Below are positions 36,378-44,780 of a DNA stretch of 61,589 bases, piece by piece. The DNA is from Novipirellula caenicola. GTDB lineage: Bacteria > Planctomycetota > Planctomycetia > Pirellulales > Pirellulaceae. The notes under the pieces are model-generated. The model worked only from the letters and a program-made list of their open reading frames with translations. It had not been told where the DNA came from and ran no database searches. Each line of letters opens with the position of its first letter. Position 1 is the stretch's first letter. The stretch covers positions 1 through 61,589 of the forward strand of contig NZ_BAABRO010000031.1 of the NCBI RefSeq assembly GCF_039545035.1. The letters run 5' to 3'. A program made the position numbers and the translations under genes.

Positions 36378-38336
36378 ATGGATTGGCCGCCCCGAATCTC
36401 GTCCAACAGGATCGCCGTGGCGATCCTTGTTGCTATCGGTGTGTTCGCATGTGCACCCCGAGTGGGGGTGGCGCAGCAAGGGGATAATTCTGCTGCCACG
36501 GCGGTGGAGGATTTGTCGGCACCGATAGACGATACAGCCTCGACACAGCCTTCCCCCCACCAGCTGTATGCGCTGATCCAGTCGCACTTTGCAGCGGGAA
36601 ATCTCGCCGATGCGTCGCAAGTGGCTCGCAAGCTGGACCAACAGCTCAAGGATTCCCCAACGCCGGACATCGATTTGACGTTGCCGTTGGCGCAGATTGG
36701 CCGAGCATTCCAGAACGCCGGGGATGCGACGAACGCGGTAGAGTTTTTTTCCCGCGCCAACGCGGCACTCGAGCGGCCTGCGAGCAAGACCTTGCCGCCG
36801 GCAACCGTGGTCTTGGTTCGGCTCGCTGCGGCTTCGTTGTTTGTTCACGCCGGACGGTTGGACGTTGCAACCGAGACGCTCAAGAAAACCTTGGTTGCCG
36901 AATCAGGAATCACTGCTGAGCAAACGCCGCTGGCGGTCGATCTTTGCTTGCGGATTGGTCGCGATTCGTTGACCAAACAGGACCTTGCGACTGCGGAAAC
37001 CGCCTACATTTTAGCTGCCGAACACGCCGCTCCGGCACAAAAGCCGACGGCGATGCTGGGAGCCGCCTGGGCGGTGGCGATGTCGGGCAAACGGATGGGT
37101 GAAGCTGCGGATCGGATGATTGCGTTTCTAAAAACCTATCCCGATCACCCGGACGCCGCCCGTGCATCACAGGCGGGGATTGCGTGTTTGAAACAGGTCG
37201 GTCGCGATGACGAGGCCGAAGCGATGATCATCGAGTTGTTCCATCGCTGGCCCGATTCGGATGCAGCCAAAGAAGTATTGAATCAATTTGGGGCCGTCGA
37301 CATCGACAAGATCCCCGAACCGCTACGAAATTTGGTGCTGCGGCGTGATTTTGATCAATTAACGCCCGCGATGACCTCGATTGCAATTCGGATTGCCGCA
37401 GCTCAAGGCGATTCCAACGCGTGGGATCGATTGGTCAACCGACTTGGCAAAATCGACCAAACGGGCCAAACCACTGCGGATTTGCTGAGTCAGTTGCCGG
37501 TCGCTGCGGACGCGGAACGGTTGGCGTTGTATCTATTGTCGCCGCCGGCAACGTCGACGATTCAAGCAAAATCACGTGAATCGGCTTGCCGCTGGGCTGG
37601 CCGACACGAGCGTTGGTCGATGCTGGCGTTGGCATCGCAATCGACCTCGCCCGCCCAACAGGACCCAACTCGCACGATCACGATGGAACGATTGTTTGCC
37701 GAGGCGTTGATGCAAACCGGTCGCCGAGCCGAAGCGCACGTTTGGTGGTGTCATGTGGTCGATGAATTGGGAGCGGACGATTTCGCCACGCTGCTGCGTT
37801 GTGCAGAAACCGAGGTGTCGATCGGCGAAGTGGATCGGGCCACGCAGCGAGTCGAAGCGGCAACCGCGGCGGCGGGTGACGATCGCTACCGAACGGCACT
37901 GGTCGCAATGTTGTCAGCCGAACTTGGAATACGCCGGTTGCGATTTGATGAAGCTCGCAGCGATCTGGAATCGGTCGTTCGCAGCAGCCAAGTCGACGCA
38001 TCGCTACGAGGAAGGGCTCAGTGGATGATCGGTGAAACGTATTACCTGCAACAGAGGTATGTCGAAGCGATCGAAGCCTACCGCGGGGTGGCTGGGATTG
38101 ACCCCGATGGCACGTGGGTGGTCGCTTCGTTGGTCCAGGCGGGGAAATCTTTTGAGCAATTGGGGAGGACACGGGACGCTGCGGTTTGTTATTCGACTCT
38201 AGTTAGCCGACATGGGGATAGCGAGTTCGCTGTTCTAGCCAGTCGTCGGCTTGCCGCGTTGTCGCCAAGTGACGGTACGACGCCGACAAAACCTGGGTCA
38301 CCATCGAACACACCGAACAAAACGTTACGACGATGA
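36378..38336 (+). CDS. Secreted tetratricopeptide-repeat protein
   Basis: About 652 aa from ATG 36378 (a TTG lies two codons earlier). The N-terminus NRIAVAILVAIGVFACAPRVGVAQQ is an export signal. The rest is almost all helical with TPR-like pairs, for example about 50-110, 120-250 and the strongest near the C-terminus (AQWMIGETYYLQQRYVEAIEAYRGVAGIDPDG). It has the architecture of a periplasmic protein-interaction scaffold. Its stop codon overlaps the ATG of the ExbB gene (ATGA), so the two are translationally coupled. I infer that it works with the ExbB/ExbD proteins, as YbgF/CpoB does with Tol-Pal; the similarity is functional analogy only. Confidence 0.85.
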   Translation: MDWPPRISSNRIAVAILVAIGVFACAPRVGVAQQGDNSAATAVEDLSAPIDDTASTQPSPHQLYALIQSHFAAGNLADASQVARKLDQQLKDSPTPDIDLTLPLAQIGRAFQNAGDATNAVEFFSRANAALERPASKTLPPATVVLVRLAAASLFVHAGRLDVATETLKKTLVAESGITAEQTPLAVDLCLRIGRDSLTKQDLATAETAYILAAEHAAPAQKPTAMLGAAWAVAMSGKRMGEAADRMIAFLKTYPDHPDAARASQAGIACLKQVGRDDEAEAMIIELFHRWPDSDAAKEVLNQFGAVDIDKIPEPLRNLVLRRDFDQLTPAMTSIAIRIAAAQGDSNAWDRLVNRLGKIDQTGQTTADLLSQLPVAADAERLALYLLSPPATSTIQAKSRESACRWAGRHERWSMLALASQSTSPAQQDPTRTITMERLFAEALMQTGRRAEAHVWWCHVVDELGADDFATLLRCAETEVSIGEVDRATQRVEAATAAAGDDRYRTALVAMLSAELGIRRLRFDEARSDLESVVRSSQVDASLRGRAQWMIGETYYLQQRYVEAIEAYRGVAGIDPDGTWVVASLVQAGKSFEQLGRTRDAAVCYSTLVSRHGDSEFAVLASRRLAALSPSDGTTPTKPGSPSNTPNKTLRR

Positions 38337-39376
38337 GCGATCGCAATTTCCCTGTTTCTCAGCCAATTCAACCTCGCCCCGCGCGGTTGCATCCCCGCGT
38401 GCGTCAGCGACAACCGACTCATGTTGCCGGGTTGTTGTCGCGGGTGGCACCTTTGGTGGTGTTGGGGGTTGGTTCGCTGTGGTGGATGACTCATTTGGAA
38501 TTGGCGACAGCGCAATACCCACAACAGAATTTTCAGCAGAACGGCTACGGTCAGAACAACTTTCAACCTGCGCCGGCCCAGTTCAATAGCGGGATTCCCA
38601 CGATTCCAGCGTCGACCGCGATCCCGTCGGCTCAACCACAGGCTGATGCGGTTTCCGAGCCCGAGTTGGCCGATGCAGAATCCGACGCCGGTGCAGGATG
38701 GCAACTGCCAGGCATTTTGGGCAAATTCGCCGAGGGTGGTTGGTTGATGTTGCCGTTGGCGTTTTGCTCGTTGGTTGTATTTGCCTTGTCGCTCGAGCGT
38801 TTGGTGGCGCTGCGTCGCGGACGCGTGATTCCCCGCCCGTTCGTTCGCCGGTTCACCGAGTGTGTCGAAGATGGCCAATTGAGTTACGAAGAGGCGACCG
38901 AGATCTGCGAAGAGTTTGATTGTCCGGTGGCCGAGGTGTTCCAAGCCGCGGTGCGTCGTTGGGGACGTCCGATGTTTGAAATTGAACAAGCGGTGATGGA
39001 TGCGGGCGATCGAGTGGCCGATGGGCTGCGTCGCTTCGTCCGTGTGTTTCACGCGATCAGCAACGTCGCTCCGCTGTTAGGTTTGTTGGGTACCGTGTTG
39101 GGGATGATCGAGGCGTTCGAGACGATCAGTTCACAGGAATCGATCGGTCGACCCGAGATGCTGGCATCGGGGATCAGTACCGCTCTGATGACCACGGCGG
39201 GTGGATTGATGGTCGCCATCCCGGCTTATTTGGCCTATATGTATTTCAGTAGCAAAAGTGATCGGTACTTGGGCGAGATCGACAAGTTGTGCCAACGAGT
39301 CGTCGATTGCATTTCGGCTGAGGGACTCGAGAACTCTGGCAACGCACGCCCGCAACGCAAGCGACGTGCAGCGTAG
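38333..39376 (+). CDS. MotA/TolQ/ExbB proton channel protein
   Basis: 347 aa. The family core covers about 130-335 with three helices: GGWLMLPLAFCSLVVFALSLERLVAL, the second with ISNVAPLLGLLGTVLGMIEAF, and the third with GISTALMTTAGGLMVAIPAYLAYMYF. These are the pore-forming parts of TolQ/ExbB. An extra N-terminal region of about 125 residues has one more hydrophobic segment (about 34-52) and a Gln/Asn/Pro-rich stretch, longer than in E. coli ExbB. It overlaps the TPR gene by four bases. It should form the stator with the ExbD protein encoded 536 bp downstream. Confidence 0.93.
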   Translation: MSDRNFPVSQPIQPRPARLHPRVRQRQPTHVAGLLSRVAPLVVLGVGSLWWMTHLELATAQYPQQNFQQNGYGQNNFQPAPAQFNSGIPTIPASTAIPSAQPQADAVSEPELADAESDAGAGWQLPGILGKFAEGGWLMLPLAFCSLVVFALSLERLVALRRGRVIPRPFVRRFTECVEDGQLSYEEATEICEEFDCPVAEVFQAAVRRWGRPMFEIEQAVMDAGDRVADGLRRFVRVFHAISNVAPLLGLLGTVLGMIEAFETISSQESIGRPEMLASGISTALMTTAGGLMVAIPAYLAYMYFSSKSDRYLGEIDKLCQRVVDCISAEGLENSGNARPQRKRRAA

Positions 39377-39468
39377 TGGGAGGGCTTTTTGGGGAATATA
39401 CGTAAAGGCTTGAAAGTTGGGCTGGCCGTAGCGGAAGCCGTCAACGGCTTGTTGTTTTATTCGTACGA

Positions 39469-39516
39469 TGGACTTCCTAGTCCGTCGAATGCGCCATTGA
39501 CGGACTAGGAAGTCCA
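39469..39516. repeat. Perfect 18-bp inverted repeat
   Basis: tggacttcctagtccgtc at 39469-39486 returns as its reverse complement at 39499-39516, with a 12-base loop. It has no U tract, so it is more likely a dispersed palindrome than a simple terminator, though it could fold in the transcript and affect exbD expression. Confidence 0.8.
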
Positions 39517-39785
39517 CCATACACCCTTGCCGCAGAAAACTTCATTAGATCAACAAGCCGGCAAGACTTTCGTTGAATTTGACAGGCAATCCAAAACGCT
39601 TGACGACTGGTTGATTTAATCCAAACGCAAATCAAAACCGTGAGCCGTGGGCCGTAAGGCACCGGGTAACGCGTGGGACCCGGCTGTTGACGCGCGACCG
39701 GTTCACAAAACCAACTAGCCGTTGACGATTTTCGCCGGTCCAAAAACAAGCTGAAACGCAGCACCGGAAGTTGAGGACACGGAAA

Positions 39786-39877
39786 ACATGACAGGCTAGA
39801 AGCCTATCCCACGGGGGGACATGACAGGCTAGAAGCCTATCCCACAGGGGACATGACAGGCTGGAAGCCTATCCCAC
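39786..39877. repeat. Three tandem hairpin repeats
   Basis: A 27-base unit occurs three times, starting at 39786, 39819 and 39851, spaced 33 and 32 bases. Each contains the hairpin aggct-aga-agcct (aggctggaagcct in the third). The unit ends near cccac and is separated by G-rich spacers of five or six bases. Confidence 0.85.
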
Positions 39878-39912
39878 AGGGGTGATGAACGAACGTTTTA
39901 TCGAGTGAAATT

Positions 39913-40326
39913 ATGGCAATTCGACGTGAACGAGCCGAGGATGCGACGATCAATTTGACGCCGATGATCGATGTCGTCTTTCTGCTGATCATCTTTTTTA
40001 TGGTCGGCAGTAAATTTAGCGAGGCAGAAAGCCGAATTAATGTGAATGTTCCTTCAGTGGGTGATCTGCGTTCGATGACGCGGGTGCCTGACGAGCGGGT
40101 GGTCGTCGTGGCCAATGATGGTTCGCTGACCCTCGACGAAACGCCTGTGACGATTGCCGAGTTGTCCGAGACGCTTCGCAATCAACATGCAAATTATCCG
40201 GCACTCAAAGTCGCGGTCCGCGGCGATGGCGAAAGCTCTTTTCAACAAGTGGCCGAAGTGTTGCACGCGGTTCGCAGCAGCGGGGTCCAACAGGTCGGAT
40301 TGTCGGCAAAAAGCACCCGCCGCTGA
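39913..40326 (+). CDS. ExbD/TolR biopolymer transport protein
   Basis: 137 aa. A short basic N-terminus is followed by one membrane helix with LTPMID20VVFLLIIFFMVGS, where Asp20 sits at the position of the essential proton-carrying Asp of ExbD/TolR (Asp25 in E. coli ExbD). A small periplasmic alpha/beta domain follows (about 50-137). With the ExbB-like protein it should form the proton-driven stator. Spacing to the next gene is 108 bp. Confidence 0.94.
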   Translation: MAIRRERAEDATINLTPMIDVVFLLIIFFMVGSKFSEAESRINVNVPSVGDLRSMTRVPDERVVVVANDGSLTLDETPVTIAELSETLRNQHANYPALKVAVRGDGESSFQQVAEVLHAVRSSGVQQVGLSAKSTRR

Positions 40327-40434
40327 TGCATTCGGCGGGGATGACCGTTTGTCGTTGCGGTTTTCGCAGCGGGCAAACCCTTTTCTCGCACACGAAAGCA
40401 AACTCTGAGACTTCGATTCCTCGACGGTGACGAC

Positions 40435-42306
40435 GTGCTTTCCCTTTCGTTAGACCGATCGCTTATCGCGCTGCAAACCTCGTATTCGCTGTGGGCGGAT
40501 CGACGGTTGGTGTACGCCGTCGCGGCGGTGGCAGTGGCATTGCTGCTAATCACGATTTGGTTGTTTCGGCGACAAAAACGCCAAGGCCGGCAAGCGGGAA
40601 TCATCTGCCTGATCGGCTCGGTCGTGCTGCATCTAATCCTGTTGTGCTTGGTCCCCTACCTGCCCAAACCCGCCGGCGGGAGCGCGGAAAGCCATCCGGA
40701 TTCCGACGACACCATCGGCATTCAAGACATCGAATTCTCGTCGTTTGATCCCGAGATGCAGCGTGAAGATCATTCCCAAGCCGAGGATCAGCCCACGATC
40801 GCGCCGTTGCCGGTTTCCGATTTGGCCGACTCGCTTGTCGATCCCGAAGTCGCTGACGTGGCGGAAGCGGAGAGCGAGGAAATCGAATCGTCAGCGTCGG
40901 ATGCAGCCGAAGTCGAAGTACCACCATCGATTGTGCCTCCATCGTTAGTAGCCGAGTCGACGACGGCAGTCGATTCGATGATGGATAGCCTCGATGCGGA
41001 TTTCCAGAAATTGTTCGAGCCCCAGCCGGAAACTCCTCCCGTGCCGCAGCCGGCTGAACCGATGGTGCAGACGCCGGTGAACACGCCCGTCGTCGAACCG
41101 ACACCCGAACCCACGACCCAACCCGTTGTTGCGCGTACCGAGCCCACGCCGCGAACGGTCGAGGCGGTTCCCGTTTCGGCAGCCGCTGCCGAGCGAGCGT
41201 TTGTGGCCGGAGCCCAGCAGAACGATTTTGCCAACCGGGTCGGAAACGCGAAAACCGAAGCCCTGATTGAAACCGGCGGCAATGTGGAAACGGAGGCCGC
41301 CGTTGCAGCGGCACTGAAATATTTGACCGTTCACCAGCGTGCCGACGGCGCCTGGGATCCTCATTCCAGCGGTGCGGGACAAGAGCGACAGCCGCTGGGG
41401 ATGAACCGCGGCGGGGCCGGTTCACGCGCCGAAACGGCGTTGACCGGATTGGCGCTGTTGTCGCTGATGGGCGCCGGGCAAACGCATCAGCAAGGCGAAT
41501 ATGCGGACAACGTCTATCGTGGTTTGGCCTACCTGATCCGCAATCAGAAACCGGATGGATCGTTGGCCGGCAACGCGTCGATCTATGCGGCGACCTACGC
41601 CCACGGCATGGCCGCGCTGGCGATGTGCGAAGCCGCTGCGATCACCCACGATGCATCAGCGATCCAATCGGCTCGGCGTGCGATGCAGTACACGCAAAGC
41701 ATGCAGCATTCGGGGACCGGCGGATGGCGTTATACCAAGGGCGACACCGGAGATTTAAGTCAGCTCGGTTGGCAAGCGATGGTATTAGATGCAGGCAGCC
41801 GAGCAGGGATTCAGCCCAGCGATGCGGCGGTTCGCGGAATGGAGCGTTTTTTGCGCAGTGTCCGGTCTGGCCGCACTGGCGGGTTGGCTAGCTATCGAGG
41901 CGGCGAGGCACCGAGCCGTACGATGACCGCCGAAGCGTTAGCGACTCGCTTGTTGATCGGCCAACGCGTGCCTCAAGCTGAGATCGACGAAGCGGAAGTC
42001 GCGTTGTTGCAACAGAAACCGGGCGTTGGGCAAGACAATTACTACTATTGGTACTACGCCACGCTCGCGCTTCATCAGTTGCAAGACGAGGCGTGGGAAG
42101 AATGGAACCGCGCACTTCAGTCGCGATTGTTGTCGACCCAGTTGCCTGATGGGCAATGGCCCACCGAAAGCGTGTGGGGAGGCTACGGCGGATCGATCTA
42201 CACCACCGCAATGGCAACGCTGTGTCTAGAAAGCTACTACCGTCACACACTGCGTGAATCGAAGGCCAAAATTGCCCAGCAGCCCGCCGCGACCTGGCAG
42301 CGATAA
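40435..42306 (+). CDS. TonB-like N-terminus fused to squalene-cyclase-like alpha/alpha toroid
   Basis: 623 aa with a GTG start. There are two membrane helices (about 25-45 and 55-77) with a positive loop RRQKRQGRQ between them, so the C-terminal part is periplasmic. The second helix reads G-S62-V-V-L-H66-L-I-L-L, matching the Ser-x3-His spacing of the TonB membrane helix. A long acidic and then Pro-rich spacer follows (about 78-245, dense in P-x-P near 198-240). The C-terminal half (about 285-610) is an alpha/alpha toroid of the prenyltransferase/squalene oxidase type with QW-like motifs (HQRADGAWD, QKPDGSLAG, TQLPDGQWPTE). No DxDD catalytic motif is seen. The TonB C-terminal domain is absent. 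Context: TPR, ExbB and ExbD genes directly upstream. Confidence 0.85.
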   Translation: MLSLSLDRSLIALQTSYSLWADRRLVYAVAAVAVALLLITIWLFRRQKRQGRQAGIICLIGSVVLHLILLCLVPYLPKPAGGSAESHPDSDDTIGIQDIEFSSFDPEMQREDHSQAEDQPTIAPLPVSDLADSLVDPEVADVAEAESEEIESSASDAAEVEVPPSIVPPSLVAESTTAVDSMMDSLDADFQKLFEPQPETPPVPQPAEPMVQTPVNTPVVEPTPEPTTQPVVARTEPTPRTVEAVPVSAAAAERAFVAGAQQNDFANRVGNAKTEALIETGGNVETEAAVAAALKYLTVHQRADGAWDPHSSGAGQERQPLGMNRGGAGSRAETALTGLALLSLMGAGQTHQQGEYADNVYRGLAYLIRNQKPDGSLAGNASIYAATYAHGMAALAMCEAAAITHDASAIQSARRAMQYTQSMQHSGTGGWRYTKGDTGDLSQLGWQAMVLDAGSRAGIQPSDAAVRGMERFLRSVRSGRTGGLASYRGGEAPSRTMTAEALATRLLIGQRVPQAEIDEAEVALLQQKPGVGQDNYYYWYYATLALHQLQDEAWEEWNRALQSRLLSTQLPDGQWPTESVWGGYGGSIYTTAMATLCLESYYRHTLRESKAKIAQQPAATWQR

Positions 42307-42780
42307 ACGGACGCTGCGATCGCCGTAGCCGTAACCGTAGCCGTAGCGAAAGTCGCCAAGACTTTCGGTCACGTTGGCGGACGTGCGAAAAGCAATTGAG
42401 AGCGGACGAAACTCTTGGCGGCTTGTTGATCTACTGAGCCGCGACGCGTCAGCGGTCGGGTCCCGCACGCCAGCCGATGCCTTAAGGCCAATGCCATCCA
42501 CTTTAGTAGCGGCGCGGGGCCCGTCCGGTTGCGGCGAGTCAAACGTTCGATTTTGACCGGGCGGCTTGCACCGCACCGCTATAAAAACCACCCGTTTAGC
42601 GTGAAAGTAGAAGCCATTGAGCGATAAACGGACGCTGCCATCGCCGTAGTCGTAGCGAAAGTCGCCAAGACTTTCGGTCACGTTGGGCGGCGTACGAAAG
42701 GCAATTGAGAGCGGACGAAACTCTTGGCGGCTTGTTGATCTACTGAGCCGCGACGCGTCAGCGGCCGGGTCCCACGCGCC
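42300..42780. repeat. Two diverged direct copies of an intergenic repeat
   Basis: About 170 bp at 42300-42470 and 160 bp at 42621-42780 share long identical tracts (for example caattgagagcggacgaaac and the stretch from ttggcggcttgttgatc to gcgacgcgtcagcgg). The first copy begins inside the last codons of the toroid gene, overlapping its CGA-TAA end. Copy 1 carries extra gtagcc units. No coding role is evident. Confidence 0.75.
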
Positions 42781-42995
42781 ACCCCAATTATATTTCAAAA
42801 CAGCTGCCCGCGGGTGAATTCCCGTGGCCAGCTGTTTTTGTATCGGCACCCCAAAAGGTTGCATCATCTAATCGCCTGCTTCGCTCGGGCAAGGTGACTG
42901 CGGTATGCCACCTCTCCCAAACGTTGTTTGGGAGAAGTGACTTGTGCCGCGATGCTCCCGCAACCTCTGCTCAGGCGAGGCGCCCGGCAACTCGG
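42307..42995. other. Intergenic region after the toroid gene
   Basis: It is filled mostly by the paired repeat above and by a fragment (about 42890-42950) of the same tctcccaaac...gtttgggaga palindrome family seen at 44370. There is also a near-palindrome around 42800-42840 (cagctg...cagctg). No gene. Confidence 0.5.
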
Positions 42996-44264
42996 TTACC
43001 TCCACACCGATTCCATAAACTTAACAAAGAAATCCCAATCGACTTGGCCGAGCCCATGACCACCGCTGCGGACGTGATAACCGGTTTGGCCCACGATCCG
43101 CTGACCGTCGAGCGGCGGCATTGTCGGTTCATCGATCGCAGTTTTACCCAACAACTCGAACACCGGCGCGGCTGCGACCAGCGAAGCATATTCGCCGCGG
43201 GGATCGGCCCAAAGGTCTTCGTCCGAACTGGTCACGTACACCGCTCGCGGTGCAACCAGCGCGATCGCTTCGTGTTGGTCGATCGGCAGCTCGTGCTCGC
43301 GGTCCGCATAACTGGCAAACTGTGGCGTGAACCAATGGGGAAAGACCGTGGTGATTTGCTTAACCGTTTCTCCGTAGCCGCGACGCGACAGTGCGGCGCC
43401 GCCACAGCCAGAATTGTTGCTGTACGCGATCGCAAATCGTTCGTCCTCGGCCGCCGCCCAAATCGCCGCCTTGCCGCCGCGTGAGTGCCCGACGACGGCA
43501 ACCCGGTTGGCATCGATCGAGGGCAGCGTCGATAAATAATCCAACACTCGGCTTGCTCCCCATCCCCAAGCCGACAAACTACGCCAAGCGTCATCGCTGG
43601 GCGGATTGCCGTTGGCAAAGAAAGCTCGAATCCCATCGGCGTAATCATTCTTGTTGTCGGGATCGACGTGCGAGGTGTAGAAGGTCGCCGCTGCATAGCC
43701 TTGTTGCAACAACGTCTTCACTGGCCAATACGGATCGGACTCACTCACCGCCTTTTCCAACGGAATGAAATAGCGATTGTTGATCGCAACCACCGCTGGC
43801 GTTTTTCCCGTAGTGTGATTCGGCGTAAACACAACAAAGGGAAACGTGTACGTTCGCTGGTCGACCGTGATGATCGCCTTCATGCCGCGTCCGGTGGCCA
43901 GTCCCTCGAACGCGTTTTCAATTTCTGCTGTCGTTTCGAACGTGACTTGGTACGCAGTGTCCGGGCGACGACCGTAGACCAAGTTCCGAAATTGTTCCAA
44001 CAGTTCGGGGCGACGCTTCGTCATCCACTGCCCCGCCGAGCTAACCTTGGTCCCATCGTTCATCGTCAGCGGATCGGGAAGCTCGTAGTCAGGCACCTTC
44101 GATTCGTCGTAATTGAACGAGCGTTTCGCACTCAGCTTCTTGACCAAATCCGGATTCGCCGCCCAAGCAGCGGGCTCTTCGGCGATCGCAAAACCGGTCA
44201 TGAACAAGACAGCAAACAAGCTGCTAAACACCGCGGTGGAGAATTGATTCGTCAAGTAAAGCAT
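42996..44264 (-). CDS. Secreted CE15-like esterase (glucuronoyl/acetylxylan-esterase-like)
   Basis: 422 aa from the ATG at 44264. Signal peptide: hydrophobic stretch AVFSSLFAVLFMTGFAIAEE. It is an alpha/beta hydrolase with nucleophile Ser261 in V-V-G-H-S-R-G-G-K-A-A-I-W, the motif of carbohydrate esterase family 15, followed by the family block ISYSNNSGCGGAALSRRGYGE-type sequence and APRAVYVTSSDEDLWADPRGEY. A C-terminal GGHGLGQVDW carries the probable catalytic His. It would cleave esters of uronic acids or acetyl groups on plant-type polymers. The long frame upstream to 44732 is made of repeats and is not part of the gene. Confidence 0.88.
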   Translation of the reverse strand: MLYLTNQFSTAVFSSLFAVLFMTGFAIAEEPAAWAANPDLVKKLSAKRSFNYDESKVPDYELPDPLTMNDGTKVSSAGQWMTKRRPELLEQFRNLVYGRRPDTAYQVTFETTAEIENAFEGLATGRGMKAIITVDQRTYTFPFVVFTPNHTTGKTPAVVAINNRYFIPLEKAVSESDPYWPVKTLLQQGYAAATFYTSHVDPDNKNDYADGIRAFFANGNPPSDDAWRSLSAWGWGASRVLDYLSTLPSIDANRVAVVGHSRGGKAAIWAAAEDERFAIAYSNNSGCGGAALSRRGYGETVKQITTVFPHWFTPQFASYADREHELPIDQHEAIALVAPRAVYVTSSDEDLWADPRGEYASLVAAAPVFELLGKTAIDEPTMPPLDGQRIVGQTGYHVRSGGHGLGQVDWDFFVKFMESVWR

Positions 44265-44280
44265 CGATTGAAACTCAGGA

Positions 44281-44358
44281 GAATGGGAGAATGGGAGAAT
44301 GGGAGAATGGGAGTTGGGAGTTGGGAGTTGGGAGTTGGGAGTTGGGAGTTGGGAGTTG
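44281..44358. repeat. Short tandem repeat, 8-mer then 7-mer
   Basis: Four copies of gaatggga (44281-44312) pass directly into six and a half copies of gttggga (44313-44358). The two units differ by one base in length, so the tract looks like two linked expansions and is probably variable in length. Confidence 0.9.
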
Positions 44359-44747
44359 TCTTGCGGCATGTCACCTCTCCCAAACTTGTTTGGGAGAGGT
44401 CGAGCAAAGCCTCCGGCGATTGCTCGGGTGAGGGCCGTCCGAGCAATCCACGCCGCACGCCGCCTCGTGTGCACGCGGCCATCCCTCACCCGCACCAGGC
44501 CTAAAGGCCCCGTCCAACCTTTCCCCAGCTGCGCTCGGGAAAGGTGACTGCGGTATGCCCCCGCGCGTGCGAAGCTGTCTTGCGGCATGCCACCTCTCCC
44601 AAACTTGTTTGGGAGAGGTCGAGCAGAGCCTCCGGCGATTGCTCGGGTGAGGGCCGTCCGAGCAATCCACGCCGCACGCCGCCTCGCGTGCACGCGGCCA
44701 TCCCTCACCCGCACGAAGCCTAAAGGCCCCATCCGACCTCTCCCCAG
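44357..44747. repeat. 172-bp direct repeat, two copies
   Basis: Copies at 44357-44528 and 44576-44747 have the same length and differ at only about ten positions. Each starts tgtcttgcggcatg, contains the palindrome cctctcccaaac-ttg-tttgggagagg, and ends near ctccccag/tccccag. A related fragment lies at about 42890. This is probably a dispersed, non-coding repeat family. Confidence 0.85.
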
Positions 44748-44780
44748 TTGCCTGGAAAAATTGACAGTGCCCGCCGCAAC

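Larger units (their letters stand above)
39377..39912. other. Repeat-rich gap between exbB-like and exbD-like genes
   Basis: No gene. It holds an 18-bp inverted repeat (39469-39516) and three tandem hairpin units (39786-39877). The gap is unusual because exbB and exbD normally abut. Confidence 0.55.
44265..44780. other. Repeat-filled intergenic region
   Basis: No gene. It holds the 7/8-bp tandem tract (44281-44358) and two 172-bp copies (44357-44528 and 44576-44747). Long open frames here on both strands come from the repeats. Confidence 0.55.

Noticed and set aside
39786-39877. CRISPR-like direct repeats
   Set aside because: Only three units with five- or six-base G-rich spacers, strong internal hairpins and no cas genes nearby.
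43668-44504. 278-aa plus-strand frame over the esterase and repeats
   Set aside because: It is antisense to the well-supported CE15-like gene and its tail is only the gttggga repeat.
44265-44732. N-terminal extension of the CE15-like protein
   Set aside because: It is translated repeat sequence; the signal peptide starts at 44264.
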